From JBOHWJ01 sp050736615 (GTDB lineage: Bacteria; Desulfobacterota; Binatia; Binatales; Binataceae): a stretch of 25,005 bases of DNA. The stretch is from contig JBOHWL010000116.1 of NCBI GenBank assembly GCA_050736615.1, positions 1 through 25,005 of the forward strand, in the 5' to 3' direction. Below are positions 1 to 8,571 of the stretch, piece after piece. The notes under the pieces are model-generated. The model saw only the letters and a program-made list of their open reading frames with translations. It had not been told where the DNA came from and did no database searches. The position numbers and the translations under genes are program-made. Numbering within the stretch: the first letter of the stretch is position 1; each line of letters begins with the position of its first letter.

Positions 1-1527
1 CTTCCAAAGTATGCCGAGGGGAAAATCATACCTGCCGATGAACACGCGCGTGACCTCAGGCGTGTCGTCGCCGCTCTAAAGGCCGTTACGTGCGACCGTG
101 CCGCCGCTCTTGTTGAAGCTGTTTTTGAATTTCCGTTCCTACGCGCAAGGAACGCCGCAAGCGCCACCATAGCCTTTAAAAAGCTCGCCGACACCGAATT
201 CGAGACCGAGACAACAAGGCTCTTGTTCGAAGGCAATCCAGACATTTGGTTCGTCGATGACGATTTTTCGAAAGATGCGTTTGCCCACGTTGAAGACTGG
301 GGCATTGTCTCCACTCGAATTAGTCCTTGTGCAATCGGCGCCCAGGGAGATGTGCCGCTGCAGAACACACGGGGATGGCACAAGCGAGGATTGGATGGGT
401 TTGATAGTCGATGCGACATCACCGGGCTGGCTCATACCCTCAAGACCATCACCACCGCAAAAGCACGCTGCCTCTGGAACGAAATTCTCCATGGACACAG
501 TCGCCACATCCGTGGCGTCGTCGAGTCGTCCTCGCGGCAGGACTATCGCGATTCCGAGAAGACGATCGAACTGTCGACTACCGGGCGGTTAATCACGAAG
601 TCTTCGTGGCTGCCCGGCCCTGACGGTAAGCTTCTTCAACCTGGCGATCTTACCTTGGATGAGTTGCCGGAGGACTTTATCCGGAACTCTGACCTGGCCA
701 GATTCCTCGGCATGAAGCCGACCATACCTTCCAACCTCGACAAGGAGAGTCTGTTCCGAGCTGCAGGCTTGATGCCCGAGGCCGCACGTTTCGCGAAAGA
801 GAACACCGACCTGATCGAACGCCTCGCAAAACGCCCCGACTTGCTCGAACAGATCCGCGAAAAACTTGAAGAGAGCACGGACAACGTTCAGCACGAAGCG
901 AAGCCTCTGGACTATCGCGCCGAAATCGCCGAAACCTTTTCTCGCGAGGCTCGAGAAGGAGCCGACGACACAGATGGTTCGGCTACAACTGGCCCGGTAC
1001 CAAATCCCGAACGGCGGCGGCAAAAACTACAGGAAGAGATTCAAGAGGCGAAAGGACGAGAACCAAGGCTGGTCGAACGCTTCACAAGGGTGCTGAGAAA
1101 AGTCTGGGAGTCAAAAAACGGTGTAGTGCGAACGTTTTTAGAGGAGCAATACCAGGGGCGCTGTCAAATCTGCGATTTCACATTTCCCGAACGTAACGGG
1201 GACCGATACTTCGAAGGGGTTTACGTAGTGTCGCGTACCCGGGCGCGCTGGATCGACCGCGCAGGCAACGTTCTTTGCCTCTGCGCAAACTGTTCCGCCA
1301 AGTTCGTCCATGGAGAGGTTCTTGCCGATGACCTCCTGGATCAAATTGACGGCTTTCGACCATCTAAAGAAGGTGGCCCGATCAGCCCAATGCTTCATAT
1401 CGTCCTGTGTGGACAACCCACAGATATCCGCTTCACCGAGCGTCACCTTTTGGACCTCCAGCAACTTGTAAAAGCGAGCGACCATCTAGCAGATCCACTG
1501 ATTGAGACGGCCGAAAAGCTAGCCTGA
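1..1527 (+). CDS. C-terminal part of a large sacsin-like (HSP90-type ATPase domain) protein, 5' end outside the window
   Basis: The frame is open from base 1 to the TGA at 1525-1527, so at least 508 residues belong to a longer protein. The visible part has a segment reading WLPGPDGKLLQPGDLTLDEL (from about base 604), which resembles the linker region of bacterial sacsin N-terminal ATP-binding-like proteins. A charged, probably coiled-coil stretch follows (about visible residues 255-350). The C-terminal module has C388-x2-C391, then C426-x-C428-x2-C431 and FVHG, a zinc-finger or HNH-like arrangement. The ATPase domain itself would lie upstream and is not seen. Family assignment rests on recalled similarity of the WLPGPDG and CQIC...CLCANC segments, not on a search. 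Proteins of this kind occur in defence and DNA-repair contexts, but nothing here proves that role. The stop is 2 bp from the next decayed reading frame. Confidence 0.6.
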   Translation, partial: LPKYAEGKIIPADEHARDLRRVVAALKAVTCDRAAALVEAVFEFPFLRARNAASATIAFKKLADTEFETETTRLLFEGNPDIWFVDDDFSKDAFAHVEDWGIVSTRISPCAIGAQGDVPLQNTRGWHKRGLDGFDSRCDITGLAHTLKTITTAKARCLWNEILHGHSRHIRGVVESSSRQDYRDSEKTIELSTTGRLITKSSWLPGPDGKLLQPGDLTLDELPEDFIRNSDLARFLGMKPTIPSNLDKESLFRAAGLMPEAARFAKENTDLIERLAKRPDLLEQIREKLEESTDNVQHEAKPLDYRAEIAETFSREAREGADDTDGSATTGPVPNPERRRQKLQEEIQEAKGREPRLVERFTRVLRKVWESKNGVVRTFLEEQYQGRCQICDFTFPERNGDRYFEGVYVVSRTRARWIDRAGNVLCLCANCSAKFVHGEVLADDLLDQIDGFRPSKEGGPISPMLHIVLCGQPTDIRFTERHLLDLQQLVKASDHLADPLIETAEKLA

Positions 1528-1529
1528 CA

Positions 1530-1865
1530 ATGAGCGCCGAGAACGACTAGATCTCGGCGGCTGTTGAAATTCTGGTCGAGGAAATCAAACAGCCGTTGCA
1601 TCGAAAGACCGATCACACCACACGATTCCTCGCGTCGTCTGATCCTCAGCTCCTACGGCGAAGCATCACGATGAATAGCTTGAAAATCGATCCAAAAAGA
1701 GGTGTCGTATGCTCGAAGTGCGACAAAGTCGTCGCATCCACTCCGGATGACATACCTTCGTGCGCCTGAAGATCCTGCGGAGTCAAATTTTGCCCGCATT
1801 GCGGGAACGGAAAGCCCACGCGATGCCCGCTAGCCGCAGGCAATGCTTGTCCCTTGGCTCTCTAA
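1530..1865 (+). pseudogene. decayed small zinc-ribbon gene with in-frame TAG and TGA
   Basis: One frame starting at the ATG at 1530 reads through TAG at 1548-1550 and TGA at 1767-1769 and ends at TAA 1863-1865. Between the stops it is coding-like: EILVEEIKQPLHRKTDHTTR, then VVCSKCDKVVA. After the TGA it continues RSCGVKFCPHCGNGKPTRCP. Joined, this gives CxxC...C...CG..FCPHCG, a zinc-ribbon pattern split by the opal codon. The gene begins 2 bp after the sacsin-like gene, as in an operon. A shorter start at ATG 1671 would avoid the amber codon but not the TGA. The simplest view is a pseudogene or two base errors. Selenocysteine at the TGA is not supported by any clear SECIS structure. Confidence 0.5.
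1536..1558 (+). terminator. stem-loop just after the sacsin-like gene
   Basis: Arms GCCGAGA (1536-1542) and TCTCGGC (1552-1558) pair perfectly around a 9-nt loop, 9 bp past the stop codon. There is no T-run, so it is at best a weak terminator or an RNA-processing hairpin. It also overlaps the decayed zinc-ribbon frame. Confidence 0.3.
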
Positions 1866-2020
1866 ATTCACGAACCTGAAGACACTCATTCAGGCGAAGG
1901 AATGCGGGGGTTCACTCTTTCTAAGGCCCGGCCTGCCGGTCCGGCACGTCACAATCGGGCTTGCGCCCCGGCGCATGGCGCGCGACGCTGAAATCAACAC
2001 GCCATGAGCGGAGGTGCGTT

Positions 2021-2383
2021 ATGGGTATCATCTTGAATCATACGATCGTGCCGGCACGAGACAAACGCGTGGCCGCGGAGTTCCTGGCCAAACTGCTTGG
2101 GCTTGAGATGCGCGAAGCGGGCCATTTCGCCGCCGTCAAAATAAATGACGAATTGACCCTGGATTTTGATGATAGCGAAGGCTTCGAGAGCCATCATTAC
2201 GCCTTCCTGGTGAATGATCCGGAGTTCGACCAAATCTTTGGGCGGATCAATGAGCATGAGATCGCTTATTCCGCCGATCCTTTTAATCGTGAGGTCGGCC
2301 AGATAAATCACCGCAAGGGCGGGCGCGGCTTTTACTTCCGCGACGCCAACAGCCATATCTACGAGGTGATGACGCGGGCTTGA
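2021..2383 (+). CDS. VOC (glyoxalase/dioxygenase fold) family protein
   Basis: This is a 120-residue single-module protein of the vicinal-oxygen-chelate superfamily. The ATG at 2021 is chosen because GGAGG at 2010-2014 sits 6 bp upstream. The pattern is typical: the first strand NHTIVPARDKRVAAEFLAKL with His7, a central SHHYAFLV strand, and the terminal strand SHIYEVMTR whose Glu is the usual last metal ligand. The superfamily covers lyases, isomerases and ring-cleaving dioxygenases, and the exact reaction cannot be read from the sequence. It is the first gene of a four-gene cluster with two SDRs and a thiamine-diphosphate enzyme, so it probably acts in the same pathway. Confidence 0.85.
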   Translation: MGIILNHTIVPARDKRVAAEFLAKLLGLEMREAGHFAAVKINDELTLDFDDSEGFESHHYAFLVNDPEFDQIFGRINEHEIAYSADPFNREVGQINHRKGGRGFYFRDANSHIYEVMTRA

Positions 2384-2481
2384 GGCCGTCCCGCCATCCG
2401 GGCACTTCCAAAGGCGATGAGTTGCGTTGCCGGGCGGGGATGTATCAAGCTGGCGCTTCAATCCTGAAGTGGAGTGCGATT

Positions 2482-3300
2482 ATGGGCAAACTCAATGGCA
2501 AAGTCGCGGTGATAACCGGTGCCGCCAGCGGCATGGGACGCGCCACCGCGCTTCGATTCGCGCAAGAAGGCGCGGCCGTCGTGGTCGCCGACCTCAACTC
2601 GCAAAGCGGCGAGACGGTGATTTCGGAAATCGCGGCGAATGGCGGCCGCGCGGTTTTTCAGCGCACCGACGTCACCAGCGAGGCGGATATCCAGGCCATG
2701 ATTGAACGCGCGGTCAAGGAATATGGCCGCCTCGACATTACCTACAACAACGCGGGAATCGGCGGTGCGACCGGACGCCTGCATGAGATCGCGGGTGAGG
2801 ATTGGGACAAAACCTTCGCGGTCCTCACGCGCGCGGTATTTTTTGGCATCAAGCACTCGATCGAACCGATGCGCAAAGGCGGCGGCGGTTCGATCATTTC
2901 CACGTCGTCATTGGCGGGTTTGCGGGGCGTGGCCGGCCTTCATGCGTATAGTGCGGCCAAGGCCGCGGTGGTGAATCTGACCGAGAGCGCCGCGATTGAA
3001 TTGGGCCGTGATCGGATTCGCGTCAACTGCATCTGTCCCGGCGGCATTCTGACACCGTTGGTATACCGCGGGATGCCGGGCGGTGAAGAGGCGGCGGCGC
3101 GTAATCTGGCGCGTATGCAGCCGATTCCGCGGCCGGGTCGCCCCGAGGATATCGCGGCAATGGCCCTCTTCCTGGCCAGCGACGAGTCGGAATGGATCAG
3201 CGGCACCGCGATGGTGGTCGACGGCGGACTGAATACCGGCAACACCCGCATCAACTTCGGCTCGGGCTTCTCGGGACCGTCCTTTCAGCGGCGCGAATAA
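2482..3300 (+). CDS. short-chain dehydrogenase/reductase (SDR)
   Basis: This 272-residue classical SDR is a cytoplasmic NAD(P)-dependent oxidoreductase acting on a hydroxyl/keto group. Visible motifs are the TGAASGMG cofactor loop (residues 12-19), NNAG (89-92), the catalytic Ser near 142, and YSAAK with Tyr156 and Lys160. Asp at the end of the second strand (VVVADLN) suggests NAD preference. The ATG at 2482 is supported by GGAG at 2471-2474 with 7-bp spacing; an earlier in-frame start would add an unlikely leader overlapping the VOC gene. The substrate is unknown. The distance to the next gene is 71 bp. Confidence 0.9.
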   Translation: MGKLNGKVAVITGAASGMGRATALRFAQEGAAVVVADLNSQSGETVISEIAANGGRAVFQRTDVTSEADIQAMIERAVKEYGRLDITYNNAGIGGATGRLHEIAGEDWDKTFAVLTRAVFFGIKHSIEPMRKGGGGSIISTSSLAGLRGVAGLHAYSAAKAAVVNLTESAAIELGRDRIRVNCICPGGILTPLVYRGMPGGEEAAARNLARMQPIPRPGRPEDIAAMALFLASDESEWISGTAMVVDGGLNTGNTRINFGSGFSGPSFQRRE

Positions 3301-3317
3301 GCCGGCGGCTTTGGCGC

Positions 3318-3334
3318 CGATTCTCGTGGAATCG
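3318..3334 (+). repeat. small inverted repeat between SDR and thiamine-diphosphate enzyme genes
   Basis: CGATTC (3318-3323) and GAATCG (3329-3334) flank a 5-nt loop in the 71-bp gap. It could form a short RNA hairpin. There is no T-run, so termination is unlikely, and the role is unknown. Confidence 0.25.
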
Positions 3335-3371
3335 ATGAGGCGCTGGCCCCACGGCGGACCAAGAGGAGAAC

Positions 3372-5060
3372 ATGAGTGCACAGGTTGCCCGCACCGGCGG
3401 CCGGATTCTGATCGATCAGCTCGCAATCCACGGCGCCGACACGGTCTTTTGCGTACCTGGGGAAAGTTTCCTGGCTGCGCTCGACGCCTTCTATGATGTG
3501 CGCGAGCAAATCCGCCTGATCGTCTGCCGGCAGGAAGGCGGCGCCGCTTACATGGCCGACGCCTATGGCAAATTACGCGGCCGCCCCGGTATCTGCTTTG
3601 TCACGCGGGCGCCGGGCGCGAGCAACGCCAGCACCGGCATCTATACCGCCTGGCATGATTCAACGCCGGTGATTCTGTTCGTCGGACAGGTTGCGCGTGC
3701 CGATCTCGAGCGCGGCGCCTTCCAGGAACTCGATTTCCGCCGGATGTATGGCCAGTTCTCCAAGTGGGTGGCACAAATCGATGATCCCCGCCGGATCCCG
3801 GAACTGGTCGCGCGCGCATTCACACTCGCCGCCTCCGGGCGTCCGGGCCCGGTGGTGCTGGTGCTGCCCGAGGACATGCTGCGTGAAAGCGCCGCGGTTG
3901 CGGACGCCGCGCCCTACGTCAAATTGGAAGCGCATCCCGGCGCGGCGGAAATGGCGGAGTTGGCGCGGACGCTGGCGGCGGCTCGCGCACCGCTCATGTT
4001 GCTCGGCGGCAGCGGATGGAACGCGCAGGCCGTGCGCGATATCACCGCCTTCGCTGAGGAGAATGATCTCGCGGCCGCGGTATCATTTCGGCGCCAGGAC
4101 CACTTCGATAATTTGCATCGATGTTATGCGGGCGACCTCGGTATCGGGCCGAGTCCGGCGCTGGCCGCGCTCGTCAGTCAATCCGACCTGATTATCGCCG
4201 TGGGCGCTCGGCTGAGCGAAAATGCCACCGGTGGATATACGCTGTTTGACGTTCCGCGTCCGCGTCAAAAACTGATTCATGTCCATCCGGGAGCCGATGA
4301 ACTCGGCCGCGTCTACCAGCCCGACTTGGCGATAAACGCCAGCATGCCGCGGTTTGCCGCAGCGGCCAAGGCGCTGGCGCGGGCTGATTCGGCCGCGTGG
4401 CGGGAGCGCACCCGGCGGGCGCATGCGGACTATCTCGACTATTCGACGCCGATAGGAAATCCGGGCGCGGTCCAGCTTGCGGAAATTGTCACCGCGCTGC
4501 GCGATCGGCTACCCGCCAATGCCATCGTCACCAATGGCGGTGGCAATTTCACCGGCTGGGTGCACCGTTTCTGGCGTTATCGCGAATATGGCACACAACT
4601 GGCGCCGACCAGCGGCTCGATGGGTTATGGCGTGCCCTCGGCGGTCGCCGCGGCGATAGCCCATCCCGAGCGCGTCGTGTTGTCATTTTCAGGAGATGGA
4701 TGCTTTTTGATGAACGGCCAGGAACTCGCCACAGCGATGCAATATCGGGTCAAGCCGATTTTCTTCGTGATCAACAATGGCATGTACGGCACCATCCGAA
4801 TGCATCAGGAGCGCGAATATCCGACGCGCGTGATCGGCACGAGCCTGACCAACCCGGATTTCGCGGCGTTGGCGCGCGCCTATGGCCTGCATGGTGAGGC
4901 GGTCGAACGTACGGCTGATTTTTTCCCGGCTTTCGAACGCGCGCGCGATTGTGGACGCGCCGCGTTGATCGAACTTCGGGTCGATCCCGAAGCGATTAGT
5001 CCGCGCACCAGCCTGAGCCAATTGCGCGAGTCCTCATTGGCCAAAGCCCAGCGTGGTTAA
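3372..5060 (+). CDS. thiamine diphosphate-dependent enzyme of the acetolactate synthase/benzoylformate decarboxylase superfamily
   Basis: This 562-residue protein is full length for the superfamily. The N-terminal pyrimidine domain holds the catalytic Glu55 in RQEGGAAYMADAYGK. The central domain (about 190-330) is the TPP_enzyme_M fold. The C-terminal domain carries the GDG...NN thiamine-diphosphate/Mg motif (GDGCFLMNGQELATAMQYR, from about residue 441, ending VINN). AGAGGAGA lies just upstream of the ATG at 3372. The family carries out decarboxylation or carboligation of 2-oxo acids. It is not the anabolic acetolactate synthase: no small subunit (ilvN) lies next to it, and it sits between two SDR genes. 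A catabolic decarboxylase, lyase or acyloin/aldehyde ligase is the best inference. Confidence 0.88.
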   Translation: MSAQVARTGGRILIDQLAIHGADTVFCVPGESFLAALDAFYDVREQIRLIVCRQEGGAAYMADAYGKLRGRPGICFVTRAPGASNASTGIYTAWHDSTPVILFVGQVARADLERGAFQELDFRRMYGQFSKWVAQIDDPRRIPELVARAFTLAASGRPGPVVLVLPEDMLRESAAVADAAPYVKLEAHPGAAEMAELARTLAAARAPLMLLGGSGWNAQAVRDITAFAEENDLAAAVSFRRQDHFDNLHRCYAGDLGIGPSPALAALVSQSDLIIAVGARLSENATGGYTLFDVPRPRQKLIHVHPGADELGRVYQPDLAINASMPRFAAAAKALARADSAAWRERTRRAHADYLDYSTPIGNPGAVQLAEIVTALRDRLPANAIVTNGGGNFTGWVHRFWRYREYGTQLAPTSGSMGYGVPSAVAAAIAHPERVVLSFSGDGCFLMNGQELATAMQYRVKPIFFVINNGMYGTIRMHQEREYPTRVIGTSLTNPDFAALARAYGLHGEAVERTADFFPAFERARDCGRAALIELRVDPEAISPRTSLSQLRESSLAKAQRG

Positions 5061-5097
5061 TCACGACCGCTCGCTCACCCGATGATGGGAGGTTTAA

Positions 5098-5892
5098 GTG
5101 GCAAGCCCGCGTCCGAATCCGATGGTGAAACTGTTCGACCTCAGCGGGAAAGTGGCGGTGGTAACCGGCGGCAACCGTGGCATCGGCCGCGCCATCGCTC
5201 TGGCGCTGGCTCAAGCCGGCGCGTCAGTCGCGATTATGGCTCGCGATGAACAGATGAATCGCGAGGCCGCGGCTGAGATTGCTGAATGCGGTGTGGGGGC
5301 GCTCGCGTTGCCGGTGGACTTAACCCGGCGCGCGCAGCTCGAACCGGCCTTGCGCGAAACCGAACGCGCGCTTGGCGGGCTCGATATCCTGGTTAACAAT
5401 GCGGCGGTGGCGGTGCTGAAGGGAATCCTCGAGCAGACGGCCGAGGAATGGGATCGCGTGCTCGAGACCAATCTGAACGCCTGCTTTTTGCTTACCAAGT
5501 ACGCGGCCCAAACGATGATCCGCCAAAAACGCGGTAAGATCATCAACGTCAGCAGTATCGCCGGCCATTTCGGCACGCCGGTATTTCCCTCTTATGCAGT
5601 CGCCAAGGGCGGCCTTCAGCAGTTGACCAAATGCTGCGCGTTGGAACTTGCGCCATACAATATCCAGGTCAATACACTGATGCCCGGATGGTTTGCCACC
5701 GACATGACGGACTGGATCCGCAATTGGCCTGAATACGCCGAAGCGCATAAGGAAATGATCCAGCGCACGCCGCGTGCACGATTCGGTGAACCCTGCGAAC
5801 TCGCCGGAGCGGCGGTGTTTTTAGCCTCGAGCGCCTCCGATCATATGACTGGGGCCGAGCTGGTGATCGATGGCGGCTTCTCCGTGAGATGA
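5098..5892 (+). CDS. short-chain dehydrogenase/reductase (SDR), second of the cluster
   Basis: This is a 264-residue classical SDR starting with GTG at 5098. GGGAGG at 5087-5092 with 5-bp spacing decides this start over the ATG at 5122. Motifs are TGGNRGIG (residues 23-30), NNAA (100-103), Ser152/153 and YAVAK (Tyr166, Lys170). The residue after the second strand is Arg-Asp (MARDE), which is compatible with NADP binding. It resembles gluconate 5-dehydrogenase/3-oxoacyl reductase-like SDRs in length and motifs. It lies 37 bp after the thiamine-diphosphate enzyme gene and is the last gene of the cluster. The substrate is not identifiable. Confidence 0.88.
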   Translation: MASPRPNPMVKLFDLSGKVAVVTGGNRGIGRAIALALAQAGASVAIMARDEQMNREAAAEIAECGVGALALPVDLTRRAQLEPALRETERALGGLDILVNNAAVAVLKGILEQTAEEWDRVLETNLNACFLLTKYAAQTMIRQKRGKIINVSSIAGHFGTPVFPSYAVAKGGLQQLTKCCALELAPYNIQVNTLMPGWFATDMTDWIRNWPEYAEAHKEMIQRTPRARFGEPCELAGAAVFLASSASDHMTGAELVIDGGFSVR

Positions 5893-5937
5893 TTCCGGCG
5901 CATTGATTGACGAGCAATTGTGGGTTCGCAAAGACGC

Positions 5938-6682
5938 CTAACCTCCGCGGTGTGAAATAGCGCGGTCGCGCTTCGGCAGCTCCAGCGTGGTTCGTCCGGT
6001 TGCCGCCGCTGGTGCGAAATTCGAGCTTGCGGCAACGGCGCCGCGCGGAATCTCGCTGGCTGACGGCCGCGCGAATTCACGCCGCCGCCTCGCACTCAAC
6101 AGCCGTGTCAACGAAACACGTTGACTCACGGTACCGACCAGCGCCCGCGTCGAACGCTGATATACGTCGATTGTGCCGCGGTACTGAATGCGCCCCGTAC
6201 GCGTCAACCTGAAGCTATGTTTGCAGCGATAGTATAATTGCCGGTCTTCAGAAGCGTACGTTATCAACGCCTGAGCCGGATTGATTACTCGGGCCTGCGG
6301 GCGGCCGATGATTTGCTGGCGGCCCGAGCTATACAGCTCGCTGGCCATGAAAATAGTATTGCCGGCCTGCCCGAACATTACGCTGACACGGGCGGGATTA
6401 GCCCCAGTCAAATAGCCCGGAATTATGCTGTGGGCCCGGCTATGTACAAATCCGCCCCAATAGCCGATGAAATCGGGGCTGGCCTCGGGCAGTTATCAGG
6501 ATATTCGCGGGCTGAGCGTCCGGCGGCGACGATTGTTGCCCGCGAGCGCTCTGACTTGCGGGGAGAACCGAAGAAGATGGCGTCGCCCGCGTGACTGGGC
6601 GCGTTGCCGCTGGTTTAAATCGCAGGCCGATTCCAACCACGACCGCCGTCAGCAGGACGGCACCGGCGATAATTCGCTTCAT
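5938..6682 (-). pseudogene. exported protein gene broken by a frameshift near 6490
   Basis: Reading the minus strand from ATG 6682 gives MKRIIAGAVLLTAVVVGIGL, a signal peptide or membrane anchor, then a Thr/Pro/Ser/Gln-rich linker. This frame meanders after about 6495 and stops at 6440. A second frame, open from about 6497, reads EASPDFIGYWGGFVH and continues FGQAGNTIFMASELYSSG to the stop at 5938. That half has no good start codon of its own. Together they make an anchored periplasmic or extracellular protein of about 245 residues of unknown family. A one-base indel near 6490-6500 is the economical explanation. Whether it is biological or a sequencing error cannot be told here. The gene is divergent from the HtrA-like gene, with 132 bp between starts. 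Confidence 0.5.
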
Positions 6683-6814
6683 CGCGGAGTCACTGGTCAT
6701 AACGATTATAGGCCTGGGCCGATAAACCGCTCCAAAAGCGAGCGCGTCCCACTCCCGCACTTGGCACGATGGTTAGATTTAACCCGTAGTCTTTTTACAC
6801 GGAAGAGGAAACCA

Positions 6815-7828
6815 ATGAACGCTCGATTTCGCCGGGTGCTGGGTGAGCATGCGATTAATCAGCCGGCGTCGACCGGCGCCTCAGGTTCCGATAACGAACT
6901 GCTCGACGCCTATTCGGAAGCGGTTTCAAGCGCCGCGCACAAGGTTAGTCAATCGGTCGTCAATATCGCGGCCGCGTGCCGCGAGGGCTCCAGCGAGCGA
7001 AGTGCCGGCAGCGGTTCCGGATTTATTTTCACGCCGGACGGGTTCATCCTCACCAACAGCCATGTGGTAAACCACGCGACGCGGCTAACCGTAACTTTGC
7101 TCGATGGGCGCGCGGTCGCGGGTACGCTGGCCGGTGCCGACCCGGACACTGATCTGGCCGTGGTGCGAATCCATGCGGACGACCTGGCGCCGGTGAAATT
7201 CGGCGACTCAAACCGGCTGCGCGTGGGCCAGATCGCCATCGCAATCGGCAGCCCGTTCGGCTTTCAATGCACGGTAACGGCCGGCGTCGTTAGTGCGCTG
7301 GGCCGCTCGTTGCGCTCGATGTCTGGACGGCTTATCGATGACGTTATTCAAACCGACGCGGCGCTCAATCCCGGCAATTCCGGCGGCCCGCTGATAAATT
7401 CGCGCGGCGAAGTCATTGGCGTCAACACCGCCGTAATTTTGCCCGCCCAGGGAATTTGCTTCGCGATCGCGATTAATATCGCCAAGTACGTGGCCGGGCG
7501 GCTAATTCGTGATGGTCACATTGTGCCCGCCTATATTGGGGTCGCCGGCATGACCGCGCCCTTGCAGCGCCGGCTGGTGCGCTTTTACCGGCTGCCGAAG
7601 GAACACGGCGTCGCGGTGGCCTCGGTCGAGCCGGGCAGCCCGGCCGAGCGCGCGGGACTGCATCCACGCGACGTGATTGTCGCGTTCGACGGAATCGCGG
7701 TGGCGGCGGTTGACGACCTGCATCGGTTGCTGTCCGATGAACGCGTGGGCAGGGAAGCCACCATCGAGGTGATCCGCGGCGCCGAACGCGTGGCGCTGCA
7801 ACTCACTCCGGTCGGGTCAAAAGAGTAA
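6815..7828 (+). CDS. HtrA/DegP-type trypsin-like serine protease with one PDZ domain
   Basis: The protein has 337 residues. The ATG at 6815 is preceded by GGAAGAGGA at 6801-6809. The protease domain (about 60-235) has the intact triad: His83 in TNSHVV, Asp113 in DTDLAV and Ser189 in GNSGGP. A single PDZ domain follows (about 245-335, with GVAVASVEPGSPAERAGL and DVIVAFDG). Most HtrA proteins degrade misfolded proteins in the periplasm. This one has no visible signal peptide or membrane helix: its N-terminus is hydrophilic. It may therefore be cytoplasmic or exported by another route. It is convergent with the VOC gene at 7858-8439. Confidence 0.9.
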   Translation: MNARFRRVLGEHAINQPASTGASGSDNELLDAYSEAVSSAAHKVSQSVVNIAAACREGSSERSAGSGSGFIFTPDGFILTNSHVVNHATRLTVTLLDGRAVAGTLAGADPDTDLAVVRIHADDLAPVKFGDSNRLRVGQIAIAIGSPFGFQCTVTAGVVSALGRSLRSMSGRLIDDVIQTDAALNPGNSGGPLINSRGEVIGVNTAVILPAQGICFAIAINIAKYVAGRLIRDGHIVPAYIGVAGMTAPLQRRLVRFYRLPKEHGVAVASVEPGSPAERAGLHPRDVIVAFDGIAVAAVDDLHRLLSDERVGREATIEVIRGAERVALQLTPVGSKE

Positions 7829-7857
7829 TCGCGCCCGCGATACAACCCAGGATAACG

Positions 7858-8439
7858 TCAGGAGCGCGGGGCGGACTTCGCTTCGTCGCGCCATTCGTTA
7901 TTGGTGGTGCGATCGCCTCGCAGCCATTTGTCTAAATCCTCGCGCGCGCTCGCGCGGCGTTTCGCCTTGATACTATCCGCCGCGGGATGATCGACCGTGA
8001 ATTCGAGATTCAGCCCATTGGGGTCGGTTACATAGAGCGAGACGCAATAGCCATGGTCGATCAACATGGTCGAATGACCCGCCGCTTCGAGCCGCCGCCG
8101 CATTTCGTTCTGACCCGCCGCGTCAGTAATTTTCAGAGCGAGATGGACGAACGGAGAATGAGGTCCGTAGTGGGCAAATTTCTCATGTTGCCGCGGGTCG
8201 GCGAAATGAAAAAATGCCAGCGCGCCGCCGTCCTCAAGCTGGAAAAACAGATGACAATAATATAGCTCGTCTTCGCCAAATACCTTGTCGCATTCGCGCC
8301 ACGCCGCCACCAGCGGCCAGCCGAGTACGTCCTCGTAAAACACGCGCGTTTGTTCGAGATCGCGGCATACGTAAGCCGCATGATGCAGGCGCATGGGAAT
8401 GGTGTTGAGCTGATTGCCGTTGGACTTGTCAGTGCTCAT
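7858..8439 (-). CDS. VOC family protein (glyoxalase/extradiol dioxygenase-like)
   Basis: This 193-residue protein starts from the ATG at 8439, with GGGAGA about 9 bp upstream on the minus strand. The VOC fold is clear: LHHAAYVCRDLEQTRVFYED at the N-terminus, SPFVHLALKI in the middle with a probable metal His, and DPNGLNLEFTVDHP at the end with the usual Glu ligand. A charged tail of about 40 residues follows the fold. The reaction is unknown. It is the third gene on the minus strand after purU and folD, 132 bp from the folD stop, so co-transcription is possible but not certain. Confidence 0.85.
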   Translation of the reverse strand: MSTDKSNGNQLNTIPMRLHHAAYVCRDLEQTRVFYEDVLGWPLVAAWRECDKVFGEDELYYCHLFFQLEDGGALAFFHFADPRQHEKFAHYGPHSPFVHLALKITDAAGQNEMRRRLEAAGHSTMLIDHGYCVSLYVTDPNGLNLEFTVDHPAADSIKAKRRASAREDLDKWLRGDRTTNNEWRDEAKSAPRS

Positions 8440-8571
8440 TGGAACGTCTCCCGTGCAACGCGTTTTCGGCGTTTTCCGACCAAGCCCGCACAGAACCCCT
8501 CGGGCCTTTGGCTTATGGTTATTACGCGATGCCCGCGCCAATCGCCAATTTCACCATTATATGAGCATAAA

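Noticed and set aside
1767..1769. TGA as a selenocysteine codon
   Set aside because: No convincing SECIS hairpin follows at the right distance, and the same frame also has an upstream TAG, which favours decay.
3372..5060. Assignment as biosynthetic acetolactate synthase IlvB
   Set aside because: No regulatory small subunit gene is adjacent, and the SDR/VOC neighbourhood does not fit branched-chain amino acid synthesis.
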